From positions 163,195-227,194 of the forward strand of contig NW_019091745.1 in NCBI RefSeq assembly GCF_001949145.1: a stretch of 64,000 bases of DNA. The letters are read 5' to 3'. The stretch comes from Acanthaster planci (lineage: Eukaryota; Echinodermata; Asteroidea; Valvatida; Acanthasteridae). The position numbers and the translations under genes are program-made. Below the pieces are notes generated by a model. That model worked only from the letters and a program-made list of their open reading frames with translations. It was not told the DNA's origin and made no database searches. Shown piece by piece: positions 10,903 through 21,360 of this stretch; position 1 is the first letter of the stretch; each line of letters starts with the position of its first letter.

Positions 10903-11990
10903 TGTCACAAGCCCGGGTCCCCCTACCCTCTGACACGCAATGTGTGCACAGTAAATTATGCAGTACACTCAAACAGATAATTTAACTTCAAAATTCAATG
11001 AATTGACTGAAGGGGTAGCAAAATGCAGAAGATCAACAGTTTAAAAACAAAATGGGTTTCATAGAAACTAGAAGGCTGGTGGGCTGGTTAATAGTTACCA
11101 CTAGCCCAAATTCGGACAGTTCAAAGGGAGAGTTGGTCAATTGTCCGATGTGCCGCTGTTACATGACTCTCAGCCAATCCTCGGCGAGGATGATGCAGGT
11201 GAGTCAGGGCTGGACTTAGCAGACCAACATGCAGGTAGGTAGCCGTGTCCCCCTGCGGCAGACTTGCTATTCCTATCCAGCCAATGCAGGACCTGGCTTG
11301 ATCGTGCCTCAGTACTCAATGAGGTCCACTTACGGGAGCTCCGACTCCGTAATAAGGAGCCCTGAAATATTGAATAATCATACCCATGTTTGCTAATACA
11401 CATGTACATCTTACGGCAAACATTTGTGCACCATTTGACCATCGGTCACTAAAATTGGCTTTTGAACTCCCCATTGTCACAGATATATAAAGTTATAGCA
11501 CTTACATATACTAGACAAAACATAATGGCTAAATATTAGAAAATAATTAAAAAGAACACTTACAGTATATACTGGCTCCTGAGGTCTTACAGCACACTGC
11601 AAATTGTCACAGCCTGCCCTTCCTCTTTAAACTTTTTTTGGGGGGCAGCAAATCGCTCTCCCAACTTATGGCTACCAACAACACTGGATTTTCAATCCAC
11701 ATTAACAAGGTCGAAAGCTTAATACAATTCTGGCTTGAGAGCTATCGCACCACAGGCCTGTCAGTGTGTTTAAGGCTATCACTGCTGGACAACGCCTCAG
11801 TGAGCAGGCACTATAAAACACTATTCAGGTCCCCATGCCTGGTGTGTACCCATGCAGGTGTGAACCGTACAGGACCCCACCTTGCTTTGCATAAAAGGGC
11901 ATATAAGGAAATTTGGCCAACTTGGCAACATACAGTTTGTGTCTTCAAATTAATCAAACACTTGGCGTAAAATATCACTGACTTGTGACT
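10903..11990. mobile_element. Solo LTR-like insertion, 1088 bp
   Basis: The insertion begins TGTCACAAG and ends CTTGTGACT, an inverted pair differing only at the outermost base, and is flanked by GCAAA duplications. Deleting it with one duplication restores the host reading frame exactly. It contains no recognisable coding domain. A TATA-like stretch (GCATAAAAGGGCATATAAGG) lies at about 11889-11909. These traits fit a solo LTR left by recombination between the LTRs of a full element, with the final A mutated to T. A non-autonomous DNA element with short inverted ends is a less likely alternative. Its family is not identified. Confidence 0.65.
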
Positions 11991-11995
11991 GCAAA
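11991..11995. repeat. 5-bp target duplication GCAAA, right copy
   Basis: Pairs with 10898-10902. Confidence 0.8.
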
Positions 11996-12512
11996 CATCT
12001 CTCCAAGGAATGTACTGAGACACTGATTCATGCATTTATCTCAAGTAGATTGGATTACTGTAATAGTTTGTTTTATGGCTTACCCAGTACTCATATTAAT
12101 CAGCTCCAGAGGGTACAGAATGCTTGTGCACGACTCGTCTGCAAGACACCGAAATTTTGTCGAATCACTCCTCTTCTTATTGATTTACATTGGCTTCCGG
12201 TTTTATATAGAATTGAATTTAAAATTTTGTTGATGACATACAAAGTCTTACATGATTTAGCTCCTCAATACTTAACTCAGCTTGTCTCCGTAAGGCCTCG
12301 GAACCGTCACAATCTTCGTAGTTCCAGTGATGGTGTCTTCCTCAATTATCCACCAGGTCGGGCTATTAAAGGCTACCCTCGGAGATCGAGCATTTGAGTA
12401 TTGTGTGCCACATCTCTGGAATAAGCTTCCATGTAATATTAGAAGTGCTACCAGTGTCATTACTTTTAATTCAATGTTAAAAACATATCTTTTTAATAAA
12501 GCATATTATTAA
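11996..12512 (+). pseudogene. CR1/L2-like reverse transcriptase, C-terminal part
   Basis: Translation from 11996 reads HLSKECTETLIHAFISSRLD, then YCNSLFYGLPSTHINQLQRV and NACARLVCKTPKF, a very typical C-terminal domain of CR1/L2 elements. PLLIDLHWLPVLYRIEFKIL and YKVLHDLAPQYLTQLV follow. A frame change near 12365 moves to the frame ending RAFEYCVPHLWNKLPCNIRS and KTYLFNKAYY, with stop TAA at about 12510-12512. The start of this segment is fixed by the GCAAA duplication rather than by a start codon. Confidence 0.85.
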
Positions 12513-12872
12513 TTTCTAGGCTCTGGGTGATTGTTAATTTTGATTGTAATTTTGTCGTTTTTAATTTTGTTGGACCTGTCTGGGAGAATCTGGGTGTTCT
12601 CTTGGTGAGTGTTTCCAGTTTTCGGGCACAAGGATTAGTCTTGGACGCACGATGGGTCGTTGGAGGGAGAGTTGGTGCTGGCTGTGTGTGGAAGTCCCAC
12701 CATGTTTGGTTTAAACTTTTAATCAATGTTAAATTGTGTTTATTTTAATTATTTTGGGTCTTTGTAAATAGTTGTTTTAATAGGTATTTTTTTAAATATT
12801 GTTAAGCGCTCCTGAACATTTTTTTATGAAATGAGCGCTATATAAATTGAATTTAATGATAATAATAATAAT
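12513..12872 (+). other. 3' untranslated end of the CR1/L2-like element
   Basis: This is T/G-rich 3' sequence. Near the end, AAGCGCTCCTGAACA and GAGCGCTATATAAATTGAA can pair through AGCGCT to make a small stem. An (AAT)n microsatellite follows at about 12855-12875. Such a hairpin-plus-microsatellite end is what CR1/L2 reverse transcriptases recognise to prime. Confidence 0.7.
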
Positions 12873-12881
12873 AATGTCAAG
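12873..12881. repeat. Target duplication AATGTCAAG, right copy (CR1/L2-like)
   Basis: Pairs with 7378-7386. Confidence 0.6.
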
Positions 12882-13019
12882 GTTTGACTGTGATTATCTT
12901 CAGTGTAAGTCACCTTGCTAGTTTTGAGCATTAAATTTTGGAAATTACGTCGGCTGAAGATTTACATAAAGATTTGTTTATTTACCGTATAATTGTAAGG
13001 GGAATTAATTTGGTGGGAG
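12882..13019 (+). other. Pao internal 3' end and polypurine tract
   Basis: This remnant of the Pao internal region ends in GGTGGGAG at 13012-13019, immediately before the LTR start TGTAGCC. In LTR elements this purine stretch primes plus-strand synthesis. Confidence 0.55.
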
Positions 13020-13908
13020 TGTAGCCGTCGGCGCTTCATTCTGTAACTTAACTTTGTTGGCGCACCATACAACCGTTCTCGAAAGTACGCAAATTTAATA
13101 CTTTCCAGCGGGTCGCCGTCAACATGGCAGCCTACAGCTCTCACGTTCTGCTAAGGTCGCAGCATAAAAGTGCAGCTGAGAAGGTGTGAACCACATGTTA
13201 ACAACAGACAGTATTTGACCAGCCACAGTAGGGTCGCTAGAGTTTGGTCTACCTTCGATACACTCGGCACAGCGGTAAGCGTGTATCACATTGGTTCATG
13301 TACATATGCTTGTGGCATTTTGTACTGAACTTACTGGCAGTGATAGACGTTCAAATGCATTGCTATATATTGTTGCCTGTACTTCGGTGAGTTATTTATC
13401 ACAACCTACATCTTCACATTCATAACATGAGTATACCTTAGCTGCATATTATAAGCTGAAGCAATATTACTTAAGTGTTATGTATGTAAGCACAATTTAC
13501 TGATTACATGAGGTTTAGATGGAAATTGCAATGATATGTCTCAAAGTTGTCCATATATTGTTAACCGCCACATGCATTATTTGCCAATCTCACTGCTTTG
13601 CATTTTAGATCAGTTCACGTGTATGGGCTTGCTCTAGGTTTACAAATCACAGCTAGTTGTTTGCCTCACTGAAGCACTACATGTTTTCTTACATGTATGT
13701 TGTTTGTATTTGTTCCACTTGTAGTTCTTACGGCATTCGGTGTTTGGAACTCATCTTTTGGCTTTCAATAGCATCCAGTACATGGAATTCGTCCATTATA
13801 TCCAGCCTATAAAATACTTGAGATGCCAAAAAGATGGCACAGGCCGAACATGCCATGCCCGTATGCGAACGTGTTCCGATCGACTCGTTAATATTGGAGG
13901 CAGGTACA
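13020..13908 (+). repeat. 3' LTR of the Pao element (889 bp)
   Basis: The LTR starts TGTAGCCGTCGG and ends GGCAGGTACA, with CCCTA after it. It shares two segments with the 5' remnant (4969-5041 and about 5062-5097), but has an extra stretch of about 620 bases between them. No coding capacity was recognised. The minus-strand frame at 12962-13144 is probably chance. Confidence 0.7.
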
Positions 13909-13913
13909 CCCTA
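13909..13913. repeat. 5-bp target duplication CCCTA, right copy (Pao)
   Basis: Pairs with 4964-4968. Confidence 0.75.
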
Positions 13914-14027
13914 GAAGAATGGAAATTTCACTCTTCTGGAGTGATTTTCTCTCTTTTAGAAGTTTATAAAAACGTCACTCTGTTTTAAAGTGGTTTTTCA
14001 CTCTTTTGCATTTAAAGAGTGTTACGT
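13914..14027. mobile_element. Palindromic MITE-like element, right part (split)
   Basis: CACTCTT and AAAGAGTG words match the reverse complement of 4797-4880 at roughly two thirds identity by eye. This is the outer arm of the element into which Pao inserted. Confidence 0.6.
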
Positions 14028-14495
14028 GTGCACTTGAAATTAATACGTTTATCAACACACCAAAAAAGATAACACGGGAGGACAACAGGTTCCCGTCGGT
14101 ACTGAGTGCAAATCGAACGATGGGAACTGCAAAAAAATAAGACAATGGTGATCTTTGATGCTTTTCATGAATATGCTGTTTTGACGGGGATTGAAAGGAA
14201 ATTTTACTTCCTCATTCATGAACAGTGTCTGCTATAATTTTCAGAAAAAAGGACCAATATAGTTTTACCTTATGATGAAATCTTTACCTCTTGTTTTCCT
14301 TCATTGATAATCTTTATGTCCCAATTTAGGCTGTCTCAGGGCCTTTTGAAGGTTTTTTTATCATTATAAAGATCCAAATATGAAAAGCAGTTGCCAGTGC
14401 TTCATGGCTTCGACTTTGCTTTTGGTTCATGGTGGTTGTAGTTCGTGATTTTTTTTTTTTTTTCTAATTCTTTCTTCCTTTTATCCCTCCCTTTC
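14028..14495. other. Unassigned sequence with poly-T run
   Basis: No coding signal. A long T run lies near 14450-14463. Confidence 0.4.
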
Positions 14496-14700
14496 TAGCT
14501 ATCTGCAAAGTTGGAACACAGTCGTTCGTGTAAAGTTCAGAGGATACAGTGCTTTGAAGGGTGCACAATCAGACATGCATTTCCTGAGATATAGGGTGTT
14601 ATTAAAGGATGTACTGAACCTAATAATGTCAAGTGACTTGTCAAATGATGACGCATCATCAGATCAGTTCAATTGTTATTTTTGAGGGCTTTGAAAAACT
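14496..14700 (-). repeat. Isolated copy of the CACGTG/TGACGTCA satellite (family B)
   Basis: Degenerate family-B words in order (AGCTATCTGCAAAGTT, GTGCTTTGAAGGGTGCAC, AATGTCAAGTGACTTGTC, GATGACGCATCATCA) match the reverse-orientation monomers at 42320-42640. Confidence 0.55.
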
Positions 14701-15795
14701 TTTTTTTCTGAAGAGGTACATTGTAAAAAATGTGAAAGAAGAGAAATGTGAAAAAACACAAATAAGACTGTGACGTCATTATGATATAATTTTTTTCAAA
14801 TGTAACTCAACTCTGTTTTCATTCATACCATAGAGCTTGTAGATATATGATCCATACAATTCTTAGCTCCGTTAGGCTTGATGTTGAGAAGCTGGGCTGT
14901 AAAGAACTCAACTATGCAAGCATGTAATGTGATCTTAAATTATCTTAAATAATTGTTCTGTTGGAAATTTTAGAGAAAAGAAAGATTTTAAAGAAAGATT
15001 TGTTCAGATCAGAACAGTATTTTCTACAAACCACCTACTGTGCCCTCACATACAAAAATGTAACTGCTGACTTCCCTGAATCAATTTTTGAAACTTTCAT
15101 TATGTGACAACTGCCCTTTTTACTCCAGCTTGTGAGCGGCATCTTTCAGGTCATCTCTGCTTGGCTGATATCTTATCAAGAAGAGAGACAACCAGTTACA
15201 ACCTACTTCCACTGGGTACTAATCTGGATCCGAAATTTTTGTCAGGTCTATACCATCAAGCTCGCCATGGATATGGACGCATACCACTTGACCACACATG
15301 ATCAATTAGAAGGCCAGCATCACATCGACACCAGGCCTAGTGAACATATTGGCATGGGTTGCTGATATATGAATCCCGTTGTTAATAAACACATTTGAGC
15401 AAAGTCGCTGAATCATGCCGAAATGTTTAAAAGGGTTATTCCCACAGTCCCAGTCACTTGGAAATGCTCGCCAAGTGACTGTGACTGGGAAATGACCGCA
15501 GATGCTGGAACTAGCACGAACTGCGCGACACAGAGCATTTTCCTCAGCCCGCTTGTACCCTAGCAGCAGCCGCACGTACACGTGTACAGTGCACCAAATT
15601 GAGGGCAAAGGTTACCGTGTACACAAATTATATCAGAAGATAATATTTGTAAATAGCGTCATTACTTCATACTTCGCTCTTAAATATAAATCGTGCTAAT
15701 CTGCACATATATCTAAAATTGGTAAAATGAAATTTACAGTATTTCTGCAGAGGTTGAAAGTAGTTGGACTTAATTAACTTCCAGAAATTATGACA
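14701..15795. other. Unassigned sequence with one short hairpin
   Basis: Short frames at 15104-15699 show no recognisable domain. A hairpin lies at about 15449-15489: CCCAGTCACTTGG pairs with CCAAGTGACTGTGACTGGG across a short loop. Confidence 0.4.
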
Positions 15796-15854
15796 GGAAG
15801 ATAGTTAGTCGTCGTTGTCGGCATCCTTTCGTCTTCATGAGACGATGAAGTAGT

Positions 15855-16314
15855 GCCGGTTTCTGCTCATTTGCACCTGCGGGGGTGGCTGTACAGCCCA
15901 ATCCGCGAGTGGCAGTCCTGTTGGCAATTGGCACATATAAAAGAGCTAAGTTTCTGTCGCTGGCGCTGTTCTTTCTTTCCGCCTTAATCTTTTGGCGGTG
16001 ATGGCAGTGTTTCTAGACTCCTCACCCATCCACACACCGCACTTCACAGTTGCGCGCCAGGACGTGCAGTCCTCAGCAAGGTCCTCCCACGTGGCAACAT
16101 CGATGCCGCAATACTTCAGGTCTCTCTTGCAGACATCTTTAAAGCGTAGGCGAGGGCGTCCGATTAGCCGTGCGCCCTCAGCCAGCTCGCCATACAAGAG
16201 GTCCTTAGGGATGCTGCCAAGGTCAATTCTTCGTACGTGGCCAAGCCAACGTAGGCGTCTCTCTCGCAGGATGGCGACCATGCTTATCATGCCGGCACGA
16301 TGCAGCACCTTCAC
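15855..16314 (-). pseudogene. RTE-like C-terminal domain with Cys/His finger
   Basis: The frame reads VLHRAGMISMVAILRERRLR, then WLGHVRRIDLGSIPKDLLYG and RPRLRFKDVCKRDLKYCGID, the standard C-terminal signature of this family (LRWLGHV, PKDLLYGEL, RFKDVCKRDLK). After the frame ends near 15950, another minus-strand frame gives FICANCQQDCHSRIGLYSHP and RRC. That is a C-x2-C...H-x4-C finger at about 15930-15865, the usual C-terminal zinc finger of these proteins. It is separated from the rest by a frame change. Confidence 0.8.
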
Positions 16315-17320
16315 GTCGGGAACCTTATCCTGCCAGCGGATGTGAAGAATGAGTCACAGGCACCTAAGGTGGAAAATGTGGAGTCTCTTTTCCTGCCTTG
16401 CGTTGGGGGTTTACGCCTCGCTGCCATAGAGAAGGGTACTGAGCACACAGGCCTGGTAGACGCGCAGCTTTTTCTTCTTTGTGAGGCTGGAATTGTACCA
16501 GACTCTCTGGTGTAGCTTGGACATGACTGCGGCTGCCTTTGCGATCCTGCTGCTAATCTCTGCCTCCAGGGTGAGCGAGCTTGAGATGGTGGACCCAAGA
16601 TAGGTGAAGTCGTTGACAGCTTTCAGCACGTGGCCGTCGAAGGTGATCGTATGGAGCTGGTCTGTACCCAGCGCCATGAAATTGGTCTTCTTCAGACTGA
16701 TGGTCAATCCGAACTCCTTGCTGGCGAGGGATAGGCGGTCGACAAGCTGCTGGAAGCTTTCTTGCGTGTGAGACCTGAGGGCTGCTTCATCCGCGAAAAG
16801 AAGTTCGCGGACGAGCACCTGGGTCACCTTGGTCTTGGCACGGAGACGGACGACGTTAAAGAGCTTACCGTCCGCCTGGGTGTTGATGTACACCTCCTCG
16901 CTGCAGTCCTTGAAGGCGTACTGGAGGAGCACGGAGAAGAAGATACCAAAAAGCGTCGGTGCAACGACGCAGCCCTGCTTTACACCGCTGCTGACAGGGA
17001 AGGCCTCCGAGGCAGCGCCGTTGAAACACACCGTGCTATGCATGTTGTCGTGGAAGGAAGTGACAATAGCAAGCAGGTGTAGGAGGCAGCCGATCTTTTG
17101 GAGGATCTTGAAGAGTCCGCTCCTGCTGACCAGGTCGAATGCCTTCCTTTGTAATATCGATGAAGGCAAGGTAGAGAGGCATCCGTTGCTTCTGGTACTT
17201 CTCTTGAAGTTGATGCAGCGAAAAAGCCATGCCCACCGTCGACCGGCCAGCACGAAAGCCACACATGGATTCTGGGCCTACTGAGGGTGGTTCGATGGAG
17301 GCCATGAGCGTGTTCTTCAC
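16315..17320 (-). pseudogene. RTE-like reverse transcriptase, damaged
   Basis: The N-terminal palm starts at GPESMCGFRAGRSTVGMAFS. FIDITK at about 17160 is the first catalytic Asp box, but a frame change directly after it separates it from KAFDLVSRSGLFKILQKIG in the next frame. The rest is open: SSGVKQGCVVAPTLFGIFF (turn before the palm), LLFADEAALRSH, FGLTISLKKTNFMALG, then NDFTYLGSTISSSLTLEAEI and LSTLLYGSEA to about 16411. The active-site box reads FADE where the family has FADD, so the second metal-binding Asp is lost. Upstream RT blocks are absent because of the internal deletion. Confidence 0.85.
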
Positions 17321-17676
17321 GAAAAGCCAACACCATGCTGGCAGGTCTCCTCAGGGGGCTTGCCCTGCCACAAAAAGGTATAGCTCTCTTCCCTGAGGCT
17401 GCCAGCGAGCTGCGTCTCCTAAAGGCAGGCGATGTCTACGCGAAGCCGAGAAAGCTCTGTGCCGATGATGGCGGTCTTCCTTGTATCATCGACTTGTTGA
17501 AAGTCAGTGGAGAGGCCAGGGTGCATAGTCCTGACATTCCAACTGGCAAAACGAAGACACGGGGTCTTCATTGGTTGTCTCTTTCCTCTGGTGCGGGAGT
17601 TTTTTGGCCCACTCTTCCAGTAGAACTCTACTCTCCACGCACCCAGTGGATCAGGTGAGCCATGGCGGAACAGCAC
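17315..17676 (-). pseudogene. RTE-like endonuclease, N-terminal fragment
   Basis: The minus-strand frame has LRFASWNVRTMHPGLSTDF (N-terminal strand of APE-type nucleases with W-N-V-R-T) and TELSRLRVDIACL. A stop replaces the Gln codon before E-T (catalytic Glu region) near 17418. Reading continues as LREESYTFLWQGKPPEETCQ and HGVGF. Then KNTLMASIEPPS passes directly into the RT segment GPESMCGFRAG. The rest of the nuclease, including its D-x-N and S-D-H motifs, and the RT N-terminus are missing. Confidence 0.8.
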
Positions 17677-18350
17677 CTAACTGGCTGGTGGGCAGTAGCT
17701 GTTCAATGGGACTGCAATGGTCCCTCCCACCGGCGGAGATGGCCCCTGGCGCCCGTTATCTTCGCCAATCGGTTGGACTTAAAACCGGTACCTGCGCATC
17801 TCCCGTGTTGTGTCGACGCATTTCAGCGACACCGGAGTGTCCTCTCCAGTGGAGCTACGTAGCCTGGAAGAGTATATAGAAGACAAGTTGTTATCCAGGC
17901 AGCAAGCCCCCCCCACGTAGCCGTCGGGTCCAAGGGAACGACAAATGTCGATACTGCTTGGGCACCGACAGCGTCGCAGGAGTTGCTGGAGTGGCATTTT
18001 CTTACCAAACCGCTTTCGGGACTCCAGCTCCTGATTTCTGTCGGAATTTACTCCCCTAGCCTGTCTCAGAACGGGCAGACCGCAAGGCAGCGGTGGTTTG
18101 AGATAAGAGATTCCCTCTCCTAGATGAGCTACCACTCCCAGGTTATTTAGCCCCATTTGCCCGAAGCAAAGCATCCCCTCCTCTCTGTGAAAACAGGTCC
18201 ACCGGGCTCAGAAACTGAGCCGATTGAGAAGGCCAGGATTGGGACTGGGCTGTCAGAGCATGTGATGTTTGAGCGAGCAGTGGGTGCATTTTGATGGACA
18301 GAGGGAGCTTATATCCACCTTCCAGGCCCGACAGTGACAACCCCTTTGGA
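17677..18350 (-). other. GC-rich 5' leader of the RTE-like element
   Basis: GC-rich sequence upstream of the endonuclease. Frames here (17779-18174 minus and others) have no recognisable domain. It is read as untranslated leader. A C run lies at about 17907-17914. Confidence 0.45.
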
Positions 18351-18394
18351 CACCTTTGGATAGTTAGTAGTATGCATGCTAATTCGTATTTATA

Positions 18395-18800
18395 AATCGT
18401 GAAAGATTACTAATAAAAAAATCAATGAATGAGGTCACGGTGACGTAGTTCAGAAATGCAATCAGGGATTGACTGTTACAGAGTGAATTTCATAACGATT
18501 AGACATTGCATAATACGTAATATTTAAAATCGTACATCATAGTAACGTCATCATGACGACAAAAAATTAAAAATGGTATAAAAAATCAGGTGGTAATGTC
18601 ATCATGACGTAGCTCAAAGTTTCAAATAAAACACATTTGGATTTGTTTCTGTGCAAAATTCAGTGATATAAGCCCCAAAAGAACTCAACTTTGTGGGTTT
18701 GTCACGTGACGAGTAATGACGTCGTCATGACGAATATCTCCTAGGACCATCCTTGGGTGGTGGTCTAAGTATATGCAAAGTTTGAGGGCAATCACTCTTA
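18395..18800. repeat. Isolated satellite copies (TGACG-rich)
   Basis: Repeated GTCATCATGACG words, a GTCACGTGAC word and the phrase CCTAGGACCATCCTTGGGTGG match family-C satellite at 41880-41925 (GGATCATCCTTGGATG). It is a degenerate fragment of the repeat system that fills 38-46 kb. Confidence 0.55.
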
Positions 18801-21360
18801 CTAAAGTGACAGAGTGCAATGGCGGAAGGTGTATTGGCGTGTATAAATGAGTATTGCGAAATCACGCGTTTTTCACCCTCTTAATCCCAATGTTTTCCCA
18901 ACACATTATTTATTGTCACAACTGCAAAAAAGCAAGGCGTTTTGAGGGGTTTCTTTTCCCGTCTCTAGAAAAGTGTCCTATACTTCACCATCGCGAACCA
19001 GAGAACGAAAACTATAGCTGTTTTGGCAGTGTAGCCGAAGCAGCTAATTGTAAAAATAATTACATCATTACGTTTGACAACGTTTGTCTTTGTAAATCAA
19101 CATGTACTCTCGTCGACAAAAATTTCAACACCAGCACCACAATTTTGAAAGCAGGCTAATATTTTTCCTAGTCAATATTTAGTCCTTTTATAACTAATAC
19201 AAGGAGACCAAATACCACTCATCAGCAAGGGCATTGACTAGAATATTTTAGGCGATAAGGTTTCCGTATGTAATAAAGCTCTGCTGACAGGTTGTAGTGA
19301 AATATTTATTCTCATAAACTTCCCTCAACTGTCCATTAGCCTTGCTGTAATTGCTCTAATCTGCCTTGACCATAGGGTCCCACATTGTATTAGACCTGAC
19401 GAGTCTTGACAACATCCTCTCTCTTCTCGTCAAGACGTTGTCATCTCTGAAATTCTCTGGAGACCAGCAACGTTCCTACGCTCGCCAGCTTTACCGAAAA
19501 TATTTAGAGTGGATTGGTATTCTTGTGGAGCCTGTGGACTTTCATTGCCGGCTGAATTTTACGGGAGGGTTCGGTGCGATCAGATTTCCCTCTTTTCAAG
19601 TGGAGCTTAAAAATATCCCCATCACTTTGCCAGGACCTCTTCGGTTTCGTTTTTTTGTGTGAAATATTTAGCAAGTGGCTAATCCTGATGATTAATTAAA
19701 TTGAGTTCTTAGCCGACGGATATTCCGCTTCGATCTGCGCTTGAGGGTAAATATTCTAACTGGGTAAACATGAATAAGCTCGGAGAGGTAGCGCTATTAA
19801 TCAATCCCATACAAATTGTGTTCGAAAGGGAAAGACAGCATAACGCAAAAGACACAGGTAAGATGTCCACATCATCATTATAAAAGCCACAATTGTCTTT
19901 TAAAAAAACGTACCCCTTTCCCCTTTTTCGTACCTTCAAACCTTCACTTAAATGAATCACTTCTGATTATTTTATGCACACAACAACTTTAGGAGCGACT
20001 TATCTCTGCCACATTCGATGGCACATACTCGTTGAATACAGTGCCCTGGATACCGATAATTACAGACACTGTCGTTCATGTATACAACATCCCTTTTAAT
20101 ACTTCAACAACTTGCAATTAATTTGCAAATTTTATACAGTTCATGCAAGACAATAAGCACTAATTTCTGTTGGCCCTTTCTCGTTCTGTAAGCGTTATTT
20201 TGAATGCTATATGTGCCAAATGACGGGAAAATAACATACTATTAACCAACACTACAGGAACCCAGCCCACGTTATGGTTTAATGACTTCACTGAATTTTG
20301 ATGCCAAAGATAAAAAACTCTAGTTAATAACATCATTGCAAAAATAACATTATTTCTGACACTGACTTTAAAAAGGGGCGAAAATTCATCCTACTAAGTT
20401 TCTGCTGTCGATAATGTCATCGTTTGAAATTCACAAAAATATATAGTAATTTGGTGTCTATCCAGAGTTATGGTTAGCTGAAGTAGAAATATACCTACGT
20501 GATTTCAAATTATGGCTCAATGATTTCAAATGAAAACACCTCGATATTAAGACGTCAAGGAATTTGGAAGTTTGTGATGGAAAACAGAGGCGTTGCTAGA
20601 CAATTTTTAGATGGGGGTGCCTCATGAAATCTGTCCGTCAAATTTCATTAGTGTAATGGTATAGGCTGATTCTGGGATATGACACTTTCGTAACCTCCCC
20701 CGTCCTTTCCCCTTCCTTCTCCATTCTGCCAACGACAACATGATTATGACAATAAAACGACTAATGGGGGCGTGACATCACAGCGCTGCCTTTTATCGGG
20801 GGATTTGAGAAAAATGAAGCTCCAACAACTAATTCCTTCAACGAGAATGACCGATTGATGACTCTGACATTTCATCGCTTTGAAAGTTCATCAAATAATT
20901 TGTTTTTGTTAGTAAAGTATTTATAGCCCAGTTCGGTGAAAGTACAGCAAATGAAAGTTGTATGGCGTTGACTACGATCTATTGTGTTTTGCACTATCGG
21001 CATTCAGAAATTTCGGTTGACCTTGCCAAAATGTCTCTTCGAGTTGTCTTTGCTGATCGGTCCATTCCTGTTAACTGCGGAACTAAAGGTCAAGCAACGT
21101 ATGTCGTAACTAATAACTGCTACCAAAAGTTAGGTCTCTTTAAAGAGTTAAACACGAGCATGGAATGTCGTTCAGTCGTATAGTTATTGTTCTAAACATA
21201 TCATAGGTAATGGCGTTAACAGTGAATCAAAAAACATGCTCATTTCAGCATTGAGGTTATATTCTACGGAGGCGTAAATGGGCCACCTGCAAAAATTTTA
21301 GGTGGTATCTCGTCACAGCAAGTTACTATCTCGCTGCGTCGACTTACTACCTCGCCTTCG
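18801..21360. other. Unassigned sequence
   Basis: Open frames at 18854-19159, 19366-19662, 19709-19960 and 20962-21183 show no recognised domain and no convincing splice context. Just before 21360 lies a stretch (TCGACTTACTACCTCGCC) resembling the 54-bp minisatellite of 2.2 kb. Confidence 0.4.

Larger units (their letters stand above)
7387..12872 (+). mobile_element. CR1/L2-like non-LTR retrotransposon, near full length
   Basis: Order from 5' to 3': untranslated or hydrophobic leader, 2A-like NPGP peptide, apurinic-type endonuclease, linker, reverse transcriptase with YADD, C-terminal domain, and a 3' end reading GAGCGCTATATAAAT followed by (AAT)n. The 3' microsatellite tail and C-terminal domain are typical of the CR1/L2 group, although I cannot place the exact clade without a tree. 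Without the LTR insertion at 10903-11990 the element is about 4.4 kb. Lesions are few, suggesting a moderately young copy. It lies in the same orientation as the surrounding Pao element. Confidence 0.8.
4969..13908 (+). mobile_element. BEL/Pao LTR retrotransposon, decayed and interrupted
   Basis: The element has TG...CA ends (TGTAGCC/GGTACA), a CCCTA target duplication, a polypurine stretch GGTGGGAG just before the 3' LTR, and Pao-type coding remnants. Those are a zinc knuckle, an aspartic protease with D-T-x-S-D, a reverse transcriptase with YVDD, and RNase H. The 5' LTR is shortened. No integrase was recognised. Removing the CR1/L2-like insertion (7387-12872) joins the RNase H region almost directly to the 3' end, so the integrase loss apparently came before that insertion. 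All frames are broken, so the copy cannot encode a working polyprotein. Confidence 0.8.
15796..18350 (-). mobile_element. RTE-like non-LTR retrotransposon, internally deleted
   Basis: On the minus strand the element runs from a GC-rich 5' leader (about 18350-17680) through an endonuclease N-terminus, an RT lacking its N-terminal part, a C-terminal domain with LRWLGHV and a Cys/His finger. It ends near 15800 with a GATGCCGACAACGACGACTA-like 3' end. The coding family is the one often misannotated as 'craniofacial development protein 2-like'. I place it near RTE by motif only. Its GC content is clearly higher than the flanks. The 5' limit is uncertain. Confidence 0.7.

Noticed and set aside
13020-13908. 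Two-exon host gene suggested by GCGGTAAGCG and CACTTGTAG
   Set aside because: The stretch is the Pao 3' LTR, with TG...CA ends and a CCCTA duplication. The splice-like words have no coding support.
17779-18174. 131-codon minus-strand frame upstream of the RTE-like nuclease
   Set aside because: No recognisable domain and GC-rich composition. Better explained as untranslated leader of the retrotransposon.
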